Origin: DRLZ01 sp036478815
GTDB taxonomy: Bacteria; Pseudomonadota; Gammaproteobacteria; Methylococcales; DRLZ01
Direction of reading: 5' to 3'
Assembly: GCA_036478815.1 (NCBI GenBank)
Contig: JAZGEP010000329.1
Span: forward strand, 1 to 8,869
DNA length: 8,869 nucleotides
Shown here: one piece after another, positions 1 through 5,814 of the stretch
How positions within the stretch are numbered: position 1 is the first letter of the stretch
Layout: each line of letters opens with the position of its first letter
The notes under the pieces: generated by a model
What the model was told of the DNA's origin: nothing
What the model saw: only the letters and a program-made list of their open reading frames with translations
The model's database searches: none
Program-made: the position numbers and the translations under genes

Positions 1-1
1 C

Positions 2-403
2 ATGTTTGTTACAGTGTTCGCCTTTGCGATTTCGAGCTGGATACAAGTTCGTCTTGATGCTGGTGAGCAACCACATATTGTCTGGCAAATGCTTGCTTAT
101 CTGCTGCTGACAGCAGCAGAAGTGATGGTTTCAATCACTTGTCTTGAATTTTCTTATACGCAAGCACCACGCACGATGAAATCGTTTATTATGGCTTTTT
201 TCATGTTATCGATTGCTTTGGGAAATCTGTTAACCAGCATGGTTAACTTTTTTATTCAAAATGCAGATGGCACAAGCAAACTGGCTGGTGCTGATTATTT
301 CTGGTTTTTTACTGGATTGATGTTAATAACAGCATTCTTGTTCATGCTAATCATCCGATTTTATAAGGAAACGGTCATTTTGCAGGAAGAACAAATGAGT
401 TAA
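2..403 (+). CDS. POT/PTR2-family proton-dependent peptide transporter, C-terminal part
   Basis: This is the last ~133 residues of an inner-membrane proton-coupled di/tripeptide symporter of the POT (PTR2) family; the true start lies upstream of the window, so the ATG at base 2 is probably an internal Met. The diagnostic stretch runs from about residue 28 to 70: WQMLAYLLLTAAEVMVSIT, then the LEFSYTQAP segment and MKSFIMAFF, closely matching the conserved late-helix region of DtpA/DtpB-like proteins (family knowledge). About four hydrophobic helices are visible (roughly 1-16, 28-50, 60-84 and 98-120), followed by a short charged tail, consistent with a natural C-terminus. The stop TAA (401-403) is also the first three bases of a repeat end (see 401-435). 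No T-rich terminator follows on this strand. Family assignment is firm; the substrate is inferred. Confidence 0.88.
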   Translation: MFVTVFAFAISSWIQVRLDAGEQPHIVWQMLAYLLLTAAEVMVSITCLEFSYTQAPRTMKSFIMAFFMLSIALGNLLTSMVNFFIQNADGTSKLAGADYFWFFTGLMLITAFLFMLIIRFYKETVILQEEQMS

Positions 404-435
404 GGAACGTGCACGAAAAATCTTCGACATCTGGA
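401..435 (+). repeat. Degenerate end of the TAAGGAACGTGCA repeat family
   Basis: The sequence begins TAAGGAACGTGCA and continues with a diverged CTTCGACATCTGG. It aligns with 1251-1283 (TAAGAAACGTGCA, later AACATTCTGG) and with the terminal inverted repeats of the element at 1337-1587. It lies directly on the transporter stop codon, so the TAA is shared. No partner end in inverted orientation is seen nearby, so this looks like a solo or decayed end. Confidence 0.6.
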
Positions 436-436
436 T

Positions 437-463
437 AAAAAAAACCCCCGCTAAAAGCGAGGG
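437..463 (-). terminator. Rho-independent terminator for leftward transcription
   Basis: Read on the minus strand, CCCTCGCT (463-456) pairs with AGCGGGGG (452-445) around a 3-base loop, with one G-U pair in an 8-bp stem. It is followed at once by eight Ts (444-437). This is a textbook intrinsic terminator. It would end transcripts from the EF-hand gene (stop at 622) or a separate small RNA from 531-464. On the plus strand there is no T-tract after the stem, so it is unlikely to serve the transporter. Confidence 0.8.
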
Positions 464-531
464 CAGAATGTGCCACTTTCCTGGGAAAAGTGGCTACCGA
501 AAAACACGGTTAGAGGCTGACTGTGACAGCC
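445..531. other. Cluster of four hairpins, possible structured RNA
   Basis: Four consecutive stems are visible: I at 445-463 (the terminator stem), II GCCACTTT/AAAGTGGC at 472-479 and 487-494, III ACCG/CGGT at 496-499 and 507-510, and IV GGCTG/CAGCC at 515-519 and 527-531. The spacing is tight and the stems fill almost the whole interval, more than chance would suggest. On the minus strand the order IV-III-II-I ends in the T-tract, so a ~95-base terminated RNA or a structured 3' UTR of the EF-hand gene is the most natural reading. A similar array is at 8750-8821. No known RNA family was recognised with confidence. Confidence 0.45.
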
Positions 532-621
532 AATATTTGGTTGTGGCTTAAAAAATCAATCAATAAATCTCACAGTTTATGCAATAGGTTTTGTAAAACA
601 CAATCCTTGGTTCATGCAAAT

Positions 622-888
622 TCAATTCAAGTTATTGAACCCAGTGTCTGGAGTTGCAGTACCACGGGAAGATCTTGCATACGCCTCAAATTCAGTATTG
701 CTAAGATAATCATCAGAATTCACATCAAGCGCTCTCCAGTTTTCTAGCAACCCGGGCAAACTGGAAGCTTCCTCTTTACTAAGACTATTGTCACTATTGA
801 TATCCAATACACTAAATGCGTCAGTAGCTGCAAACGCAGAACCACTCAACAAACTAACCAGAAATAGAGTGAATTGCTTCATATTCAT
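622..888 (-). CDS. Secreted EF-hand calcium-binding protein
   Basis: This 88-residue protein has a Sec signal peptide (residues 1-20: Lys4, a hydrophobic core, then SAFA before ATDAF). Two EF-hand loops follow. Loop 1 is residues 29-40 (D29, N31, D33, S35, S37, E40) and loop 2 is residues 55-66 (D55, N57, D59, Y61, S63, E66). All 12-residue ligand positions fit the family; the usual Gly at loop position 6 is Asn34 and Asp60. The mature ~68-residue protein is therefore probably a periplasmic or exported Ca2+-binding pair of EF-hands; its partner is unknown. GGAG ends 4 bases before the chosen ATG (888) and 10 before a second in-frame ATG (882), so either Met could be used. It stands alone between non-coding stretches, with a terminator at 437-463 downstream. 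Confidence 0.82.
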   Translation of the reverse strand: MNMKQFTLFLVSLLSGSAFAATDAFSVLDINSDNSLSKEEASSLPGLLENWRALDVNSDDYLSNTEFEAYARSSRGTATPDTGFNNLN

Positions 889-1250
889 TCGTCTCCGATA
901 CAGCTAACGTTTCTATGCAGGTTAAATTTATTAATACATATTCCATGCCAGTCTTAATATGTTATTGTTTATCAGTCAGTTATAAATAATTTATTTGATC
1001 TGACCCTGCAATGCCTTTGCCTGCCATCCTAAATTGTTACTTTTCCACTACACACAAAGAATCTCTAATATACTAACTATTTGAATAATATGGAGTAATC
1101 AATGTCTCCAAATAGAGACATAATGAACCTGAAAACTCAAAGCAAGGCACAGAACTCAGCTTGTCTATGCTTTTAAAAATGAAAGCAAATACCACAAATA
1201 AAATTATTGTAAAGTATTTTTTTAACTTTATAAAAGTCCCGAGAGTGGAC
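889..1250. other. AT-rich intergenic stretch without a recognised gene
   Basis: This spacer separates the leftward EF-hand gene from the repeat block ahead of the qseEGF operon. It should contain the EF-hand promoter, but no convincing -35/-10 pair was found on the minus strand. The word TATTCCATGC at 939-948 is the reverse complement of GCATGGAATA, the heart of the repeat-end sequence seen elsewhere in the window. The only coding candidate is the short ORF at 1102-1176. Confidence 0.6.
1102..1176 (+). CDS. Candidate 24-residue small ORF (unrecognised)
   Basis: ATG at 1102 opens a 24-codon frame ending in TAA at 1174-1176. GGAG (1092-1095) lies 6 bases upstream, which is near-ideal Shine-Dalgarno spacing. 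The product begins MSPNRDIMNLK and ends in ACLCF; it has no signal peptide or recognisable motif. The first 20 bases form a perfect hairpin (ATGTCTC at 1102-1108 with GAGACAT at 1115-1121), so the start codon lies in a stem. A TAATAT at about 1068-1073 could be a -10 box, but its -35 is weak. This could equally be chance; a good ribosome site is the only positive evidence. Confidence 0.2.
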   Translation: MSPNRDIMNLKTQSKAQNSACLCF

Positions 1251-1319
1251 TAAGAAACGTGCATGAAATAACTTGAACATTCTGGCTGATCTTTTTTGCT
1301 CCTGACGAAACCATCTCAA
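1251..1319 (+). repeat. 69-base solo arm of the repeat family
   Basis: It begins TAAGAAACGTGCATGAAATAACTT and ends GACGAAACCATCTCAA. Read against the reverse complement of 1519-1587 it aligns without gaps over exactly 69 bases, with about 54 identities by eye; the first 29 and last 16 bases are nearly identical and the middle is diverged. With 1519-1587 it therefore forms long inverted repeats bounding a 337-base unit (1251-1587). It may be the left end of an older, larger copy, or a separate decayed copy beside the element at 1337-1587. Confidence 0.7.
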
Positions 1320-1336
1320 TCGTTGCGTAGAAAAAC

Positions 1337-1587
1337 TAAGGAACGTGCATGGAATAGCTTGAACAATTGACGTAGGCCATTGTTGTCAAATTACTGTTCA
1401 TATTCAAGGCGCGAAAACAGGCGCATAGTGAGCTATGTAACTGCTGATGCAACGCCGAAGATGAGAAAAAAGACCAGCAAAATGTTAAATTAATGATGCT
1501 CAGGTACTTATGTGCCTTTTGAGATGGTTTCGTCGGAAACAAAAATCTGCGCCATCATTGTTCAAGTTATTCCATGCACGTTCCTTA
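1337..1587. mobile_element. MITE-like element, 251 bases, 30-base terminal inverted repeats
   Basis: The left end (1337-1366, TAAGGAACGTGCATGGAAT then AGCTTGAACAA) and the right end (1558-1587) are inverted copies matching at 29 of 30 positions. The inside encodes no transposase, so the element would be non-autonomous. Both ends start with TA, and the solo ends at 401 and 1251 do too. That fits a TA target duplication as used by IS630/Tc1-type transposases, but no longer duplication is visible and the transposase family is inference. An internal 84-base stretch (1427-1510) matches 5219-5302 at about 78 positions, linking this element to the palindrome after qseF. The right tip reaches the -35 box of the qseE promoter. 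Confidence 0.75.
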
Positions 1588-1612
1588 ACAGAGATTGAAA
1601 CACTCTTATAAT
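1585..1612 (+). promoter_or_regulatory. Sigma-70-type promoter for the qseEGF operon
   Basis: TTAACA (1585-1590; 5 of 6 to TTGACA) is followed after 16 bases by a perfect TATAAT (1607-1612). Transcription would start near 1619, giving a ~70-base leader to the qseE ATG. The TTA of the -35 box is the last three bases of the MITE-like element, so the promoter is a hybrid of element and flank. An 8-base palindrome TTGTACAA (1620-1627) lies at the predicted start of transcription. It is the best promoter match noticed in the window. Confidence 0.7.
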
Positions 1613-1661
1613 TTCTGTGTTGTACAATACAAATTAAAGATCCTCAGCAAGACAGGAATCA

Positions 1662-1700
1662 ATGCTTCAATTTAATTTTCGCAATATCCTATGGCTTTAA
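1662..1700 (+). CDS. Candidate 12-codon leader ORF overlapping the qseE start
   Basis: ATG at 1662 has AGGA (1654-1657) four bases upstream and encodes MLQFNFRNILWL, ending with TAA at 1698-1700. The stop lies just past the qseE ATG (1691-1693), in a different frame. The qseE start itself has no Shine-Dalgarno sequence in the preceding 20 bases. Terminating ribosomes could re-initiate at qseE, so this may be a translational-coupling leader. The peptide sequence itself suggests no attenuation code. Its reality is uncertain. Confidence 0.3.
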   Translation: MLQFNFRNILWL

Positions 1701-3175
1701 AATTTTCATCAACAATTTCCCAACTAACTTTGTTAGGTTTTCTGTTAACCATGTTGCCGCTGGTAGCAGCACTGATTCACACCAATTGGCAAGTTGATCA
1801 GCTTGCAGAATATATGCATGAAGTCGTCTCTGATTCCACAGAAGCCAGTGAAATCAGCCGAATGATTCAAAACAAAGTGTTGAGCGTAGAACGCAGCGCG
1901 GGACAATATCTTGTCCTCAACGATGATTATTTATTTCAACGTTATAAGGATCAGCGAGTAGAACTTATTGAAGCGATGCAGCACTTGAAGAGACTAAAAC
2001 TCAGCAAACGGCTCGCAAAACAATTAGAACAACTGCAAACATCAGAACAACAACTTTATGAAAAATTACAACAGACAAAACCAGCGTCAGCAGAGCAGAT
2101 AAAAGACCTCACTTCTGCGATTCGCCAATTAGCTGATTTAGCACAGCCACTACCGCTGGAAATTTCACACACCATCACCAAACAACGCATTATCATTGAC
2201 CAAAAAGTCACAGACATCCAACGTTTACTGGTATGGCAAGTATTAGCGCTGATTCCACTGGCACTGCTATTGATGATCGTGATTAGTTTCCTGCTCAATC
2301 GTCCCATGAAGCGACTCAAATACGCCATTCATCGCCTGGGAGATGGCGAATTATCAACACCAGTGGTCGTTAGCGGCCCACAGGACATACGTGAGCTTGG
2401 ACAACGTCTGGATTGGTTGCGTCAACGACTGGCAGAACTTGATGAACAAAAACTGATGTTCCTGCAACACGTATCGCATGAGTTGAAAACACCGTTAACA
2501 GGCGTACGTGAAGGTACAGAGTTACTATTAGATGGCGTTATTGGTCATTTAAAAAGCGATCAAATTGAAGTGATGAAAATAATTCGGGATAGCAGTTTAC
2601 AGTTACAGGCCCAGGTAGAAGCCTTGTTGAGTTTTAACAGCGCATTATTACAAAAAAGCCCATCTAAAAACCAAAGGCTACGAATTGACCGTTTGCTGGA
2701 TGAAGTGATTGCACAACACAAACTGGCAGCTCGCTCACGACAAATTGCCTTAATCTCTCACATTGAAATCGCTATAGTCAAAGGCGATCGAGAACAACTA
2801 CGCATACTGTTTGGAACACTGATAGCAAATGCCATAAAATTTTCACCCATCGAGGGAACCATTCACGTTAAATTGAGACCAACCAAGAACAAAATAATGA
2901 TTGATATTATTGATTCTGGCCCTGGTGTACATCAGGACGATAAAAAACACATTTTTGAACCATTTTATCAAGGTCGTAATACACCAAAAACACATGTAAA
3001 AGGTACCGGGTTAGGATTGGCTATAGCGCGCCGCTATGCTCATTTACATAATGGCGAGGTGTTATTGAAACAGGTCAAAAAAGGCGCCCACTTCCGTATT
3101 ATTCTTCCCGCTGCAAAAACTATAACATCAAAAAAAATTACAACCGAAAACAATACCCTGGAGATACATGCATGA
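1691..3175 (+). CDS. qseE: Sensor histidine kinase QseE/GlrK
   Basis: This is an inner-membrane sensor kinase of 494 residues that phosphorylates the response regulator encoded two genes downstream. Layout: TM1 about 10-31, a ~150-residue helical periplasmic sensor region, TM2 about 181-203, HAMP about 204-256, HisKA with phospho-acceptor His263 in SHELKTPL, then HATPase_c with N-box Asn380 (ANAIKFS), G1 box from Asp408 (DSGPGV) and G2 box from Gly438 (GTGLGLAI). The segment after the H-box, VREGTELLLDGVIGHL, closely resembles E. coli QseE/GlrK as remembered, and the gene order kinase-QseG-activator matches. No other in-frame start lies between 1691 and an upstream stop at 1673. It overlaps qseG by an ATGA. 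In enterics the system acts on sigma-54 promoters such as glmY; the target here is unknown. Confidence 0.9.
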   Translation: MALKFSSTISQLTLLGFLLTMLPLVAALIHTNWQVDQLAEYMHEVVSDSTEASEISRMIQNKVLSVERSAGQYLVLNDDYLFQRYKDQRVELIEAMQHLKRLKLSKRLAKQLEQLQTSEQQLYEKLQQTKPASAEQIKDLTSAIRQLADLAQPLPLEISHTITKQRIIIDQKVTDIQRLLVWQVLALIPLALLLMIVISFLLNRPMKRLKYAIHRLGDGELSTPVVVSGPQDIRELGQRLDWLRQRLAELDEQKLMFLQHVSHELKTPLTGVREGTELLLDGVIGHLKSDQIEVMKIIRDSSLQLQAQVEALLSFNSALLQKSPSKNQRLRIDRLLDEVIAQHKLAARSRQIALISHIEIAIVKGDREQLRILFGTLIANAIKFSPIEGTIHVKLRPTKNKIMIDIIDSGPGVHQDDKKHIFEPFYQGRNTPKTHVKGTGLGLAIARRYAHLHNGEVLLKQVKKGAHFRIILPAAKTITSKKITTENNTLEIHA

Positions 3176-3750
3176 CTAAAGTGTTACTAAAAGTAGTACT
3201 AGTAATAGCATTGGAAGCTATTATACTCCCCAATCATCTAGCATTCGCAGAGCCTGAGGTTACTGACCCAACAACAAATACAATTATTTCGACCGCTTGC
3301 GACATCATTCACTATTACCATGTAATCTCTGTTTTAAATAACGAGCAAGAAAAACAAGCAGTGGAGTCGTTGCTTTCCAAAACATCTAATTCCGGGACAT
3401 TAAGTGATTGTGATCAGATCAAATTAGCCATCCTTCTCAGTGTACCAGGCAGCAGTTTACAGGACGATAAAACCTCACTCGAATTACTCTCCAATTTTAT
3501 TCAGAACGCGCAAACAATCACTCTAGCGGATATAACATTTGCAAATTTATTGAAAGAGTTTGTAGAAGAACGCTCACAATTTCGCTATCAACATACAAAA
3601 ACCAGAGATTTACTGATATTGCAACAACAACAAACCAAGGCACTCAAGGAGGATCTGGCAAAAACACGGCAGCAGCTACAACAGCTTAAATCACTGGAGT
3701 CTGAGCTTAACCATCAAGAAAAACGCATCACAGAAGTGCCAGCAAGCTAA
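3172..3750 (+). CDS. qseG: QseG-like periplasmic partner protein of the QseE/QseF system
   Basis: This 192-residue protein has a signal peptide (about 1-26, LAFA before EPEV), a helical middle region and a C-terminal coiled coil rich in Gln, Lys and Glu (about 130-187). In E. coli, QseG is an outer-membrane lipoprotein that contacts QseE. Shared traits are the position between kinase and regulator, a pair of cysteines (Cys43, Cys80), an LS-x-CD-x-(I/L)KLAILLS-x-PG type segment and the long C-terminal coiled coil. The oddity is that no lipobox cysteine is present near the signal peptide, so a soluble periplasmic protein is predicted. The ATG at 3172 overlaps the qseE stop (ATGA), with GGAGA at 3160-3164 as the ribosome site. 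Placement in the family rests on synteny and motif resemblance rather than strong identity. Confidence 0.75.
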   Translation: MTKVLLKVVLVIALEAIILPNHLAFAEPEVTDPTTNTIISTACDIIHYYHVISVLNNEQEKQAVESLLSKTSNSGTLSDCDQIKLAILLSVPGSSLQDDKTSLELLSNFIQNAQTITLADITFANLLKEFVEERSQFRYQHTKTRDLLILQQQQTKALKEDLAKTRQQLQQLKSLESELNHQEKRITEVPAS

Positions 3751-3754
3751 AACC

Positions 3755-5107
3755 ATGTCAACAAAAAAAAAGATATTACTGGTTGATGACGATGCTGGGT
3801 TATTGAAGCTGCTTTCTCTGCGTCTACAATCTGAAGGTTTCGACATTGAGACAGTCGATAGTGGTGTCAAGGCGATTTCCAAGCTAACCGGTTTTCAACC
3901 ACATTTGATGATCACCGACTTGCGCATGGATGATATGGATGGCTTGACTTTATTTGGTATCGTCCATCAAAAATACCCGCTTCTCCCTGTCATCATTCTC
4001 ACCGCCCATGGTTCAATACCTGATGCAGTTGATGCAACGCATCAAGGCGTTTTCAGTTATTTAACCAAACCATTTGACAGCAAGCATTTATTGGAAACCA
4101 TCAACTCGGCTTTGGGACAACAATATCAGCCAAAAGTCGATGACGATCAGCTGAATACAGCCTGGCATGCTGATATAGTCACTCAAAACACATTAATCAA
4201 TGAGTTAAAGAAACAAGCATGGCGAGTTGCCCAGTCAGATGTTAGCGTACTGATTCAGAGTGACAGTGGAACCGGTAAAGAACTGTTGGCACATGCAATC
4301 CATAAAGCCAGTCATCGACATAGCGCACCGTTCATCCCCATTAACTGCGCTGCCATTCCTGGCTCCCTGCTTGAATCCGAACTATTCGGATACCGAAAGG
4401 GAGCATTTACCGGAGCTGATCGCAATCACCAAGGTTTATTTGAAGAGGCCGATGGCGGCACATTATTTCTGGATGAAATTGGGGACATGCCACTGGAATT
4501 TCAGTCTAAACTACTGCGCGTCCTCCAAGAGGGAGAAATACGACCCGTGGGAGAAACCAAATCTTTTGCAGTTGATGTACGCATTCTATCAGCCACTCAT
4601 AAAGACCTTGATGCCGCAGTTGAAGCAGGAGAGTTTCGAGAGGATTTATATTACAGACTCAATGTTGTTTTGTTGGAGCTACCGTCGCTATCACAGCGTT
4701 GTGATGATATTCCGCTACTGGTCAACCATTTCCTGGCAGCCATTCATGAACGCAGCCACCACTGTATTGCCAAAAGTTTTTCACGTGAAGCAATGGAAAC
4801 CTTGATGACTGCTCCCTGGCCCGGCAATATCCGTCAATTGTTAAATGTAGTCGAACAAGTTGCTGCGTTGACTACGACACCAGTTATTTCGGCGCTGTTG
4901 GTCAAAAAAGCATTGCGTGGGAAAACCCGTGAGATTCAGCCTTTAGTCGTCGCACAACGCCAGTTTGAATGCGAGTACCTGGTCAACATCCTGCAAATTA
5001 CCCACGGAAATATTACTCGCGCAGCACACTTGGCGCATCGTAATCGCACAGAATTTTACAAGTTATTACATCGCCATCATTTAGAGCCAGAAACTTTCCG
5101 GCAATAG
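3755..5107 (+). CDS. qseF: Sigma-54-dependent response regulator QseF/GlrR
   Basis: This is an NtrC-family activator of 450 residues. The receiver domain (about 5-120) has acidic pocket Asp12/Asp13, phospho-acceptor Asp55, Thr83 and Lys105. The AAA+ domain (about 140-370) has the Walker A variant SDSGTGKE (169-176; commonly GESGTGKE), an intact GAFTGA loop (216-221) needed to contact sigma-54, Walker B GTLFLDE (235-241) and REDLYYRLNV with the usual arginines. A Fis-type helix-turn-helix lies at about 410-445 (GNITRAAHLAHRNRTEFYKLL). All core catalytic features are present, so it should be an active ATP-dependent activator of RNA polymerase-sigma-54 once phosphorylated by QseE. It starts four bases after the qseG stop, with a weak ribosome site, suggesting coupled translation. 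No sigma-54 site with an intact -24/-12 was found in the window. Confidence 0.92.
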   Translation: MSTKKKILLVDDDAGLLKLLSLRLQSEGFDIETVDSGVKAISKLTGFQPHLMITDLRMDDMDGLTLFGIVHQKYPLLPVIILTAHGSIPDAVDATHQGVFSYLTKPFDSKHLLETINSALGQQYQPKVDDDQLNTAWHADIVTQNTLINELKKQAWRVAQSDVSVLIQSDSGTGKELLAHAIHKASHRHSAPFIPINCAAIPGSLLESELFGYRKGAFTGADRNHQGLFEEADGGTLFLDEIGDMPLEFQSKLLRVLQEGEIRPVGETKSFAVDVRILSATHKDLDAAVEAGEFREDLYYRLNVVLLELPSLSQRCDDIPLLVNHFLAAIHERSHHCIAKSFSREAMETLMTAPWPGNIRQLLNVVEQVAALTTTPVISALLVKKALRGKTREIQPLVVAQRQFECEYLVNILQITHGNITRAAHLAHRNRTEFYKLLHRHHLEPETFRQ

Positions 5108-5130
5108 GGGGATAAATAAGTCCCTATTCT
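5103..5130 (+). terminator. Weak hairpin at the qseF stop codon
   Basis: AATAGGG (5103-5109) pairs with CCCTATT (5122-5128) across a 12-base loop and is followed by CTTT. The 5' arm includes the qseF stop TAG. The stem is AU-rich and the T-tract short, so it is at best a weak terminator; the large palindrome starting at 5142 may do more. Confidence 0.3.
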
Positions 5131-5141
5131 TTCGACGCCGC

Positions 5142-5302
5142 TAAGTAGCTGAGCATAATTAATTTAACAATTTTGCGCAGAATTTTTTTTCATCTTCAAG
5201 GCGCAACAACTTAGCTCTAGTGAGCTATGTAACTGTTGTTGCAACGCCGAAGATGAGAAAAAAGACCAGTAAAATATTAAATTAATTACGCTCAGGTACT
5301 TA
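5142..5302. repeat. 161-base imperfect palindrome sharing the MITE-like core
   Basis: The left arm begins TAAGTAGCTGAGC, then AATTAATTTAA, and continues to a CATCTTCAAGGCG block; the right arm read in reverse begins TAAGTACCTGAGC, then AATTAATTTAA, with a CTCATCTTC block. The centre is near the AGCTCTAGTGAGCT at 5211-5224, flanked by GCAACAAC and GTTGTTGC. Transcribed, it would fold into a very long hairpin. Bases 5219-5302 match 1427-1510 at about 78 of 84 positions with no gaps. It fills the gap between convergent qseF and the DUF1820 gene and could act as a bidirectional terminator. Its right tip provides the DUF1820 stop codon. Confidence 0.75.
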
Positions 5303-5641
5303 CTCTTGTTTGGATTGATCTCTGTCTTTACTGTAAAAACTGGCGATATTTGAGCCTTTTCGTTCATTGTCAGATAATGGCCGGATCTTGGCAATGCCTT
5401 TCTTCTCAACCTGATCGATGCGTATCACTTCATGCATTGGAATAAATGTTCTTTTGACACCACCAAATTCCGATTTTATCTTCTCAGCGGCAGGATCTAC
5501 CACAATCTCGCTGGTTTCGTTGAATAAAAAACCTTCAACCACGACAAAACCATACAAGTCACCCTGAAACACATGTTTTACATATACTTCATAGATTTCT
5601 TGCTGGTTATGAAAAGTTACTTTGTAAATATGTTTCGACAA
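5300..5641 (-). CDS. DUF1820 family protein
   Basis: This 113-residue cytoplasmic protein has no signal peptide or membrane segment. It opens SKHIYKVTFHNQQEIYEVYVKHV and carries the block GFVVVEGFLF, then VVDPAAEKIKSEFGGVKRTFIPMHEVIRIDQVEKKG. This pattern is the DUF1820 family, widespread in gammaproteobacteria at ~105-115 residues; its function is unknown. The start is TTG at 5641: an in-frame TGA lies five codons upstream and no ATG or GTG is available between, and family members begin at exactly this position. GGG about 8 bases upstream is a weak ribosome site. The C-terminal ~25 residues after the conserved block are polar and probably variable. The stop TAA (5302-5300) is the tip of the palindromic repeat, so the last codons may have been set by its insertion. 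Confidence 0.85.
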   Translation of the reverse strand: MSKHIYKVTFHNQQEIYEVYVKHVFQGDLYGFVVVEGFLFNETSEIVVDPAAEKIKSEFGGVKRTFIPMHEVIRIDQVEKKGIAKIRPLSDNERKGSNIASFYSKDRDQSKQE

Positions 5642-5796
5642 TTGATCAACCCATCATATTGAATAAAGAAGCGGATGTTACTCTATCATTTATCTGCTTT
5701 GGCTGCCTGTTTTATGTGCACACTTTGAGACCCTTTTTTTACGCCTCAATACACCCCTCATTGCAATCCACAGGCTTGGACAAGGTCTGAGACCGC

Positions 5797-5814
5797 ACTG
5801 ATTTTTTAATCAGT
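5797..5814 (-). terminator. Perfect 7-bp hairpin on the glnE stop codon
   Basis: On the minus strand ACTGATT and AATCAGT pair perfectly around a four-base loop, and the glnE TGA stop lies in the 5' arm. No T-tract follows, so it may protect the mRNA 3' end or be a weak terminator. A second small palindrome, GGTCTGAGACC, is at 5784-5794. The remaining 5642-5783 spacer ahead of the DUF1820 gene shows no gene and no clear promoter. Confidence 0.35.

Noticed and set aside
445..531. Cyclic di-GMP (GEMM) riboswitch, because the minus strand reads AGCC, CTAAC, a hairpin, then GGTAGCC.
   Set aside because: Only part of one helix resembles that family; the GGGCAAACC segment and the first receptor helix are missing, and the position is downstream of a gene, not upstream.
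523..747. Plus-strand ORF of 74 codons.
   Set aside because: It runs antisense to the EF-hand gene, has no ribosome site and encodes no recognisable motif.
935..950. Possible sigma-54 promoter on the minus strand ahead of the EF-hand gene (TGGCATGGAATATGTA), attractive beside a sigma-54 activator operon.
   Set aside because: The -24 half is good, but the invariant GC at -12 is GT and the core word GCATGGAATA is shared with the repeat family, which is a simpler explanation.
1336..1542. Minus-strand ORF of 68 codons whose translation resembles a minus-strand ORF at 5164-5409 (shared stretch with WSFFSSSAL and QQLHSSL).
   Set aside because: The similarity follows from the shared 84-base repeat core at DNA level. 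The ORFs have different ends, one overlaps the DUF1820 gene in another frame, and the palindrome explains the sequence without coding.
3190..3210. Short tandem-like run AAAGTAGTACTAGTAATAG at the start of qseG.
   Set aside because: It lies inside the signal-peptide coding region and is too short and irregular to be a meaningful repeat.
4260..4805. Long plus-strand ORF of 181 codons inside qseF.
   Set aside because: It is an out-of-frame shadow of the AAA+ domain coding sequence, whose own frame carries every expected motif.
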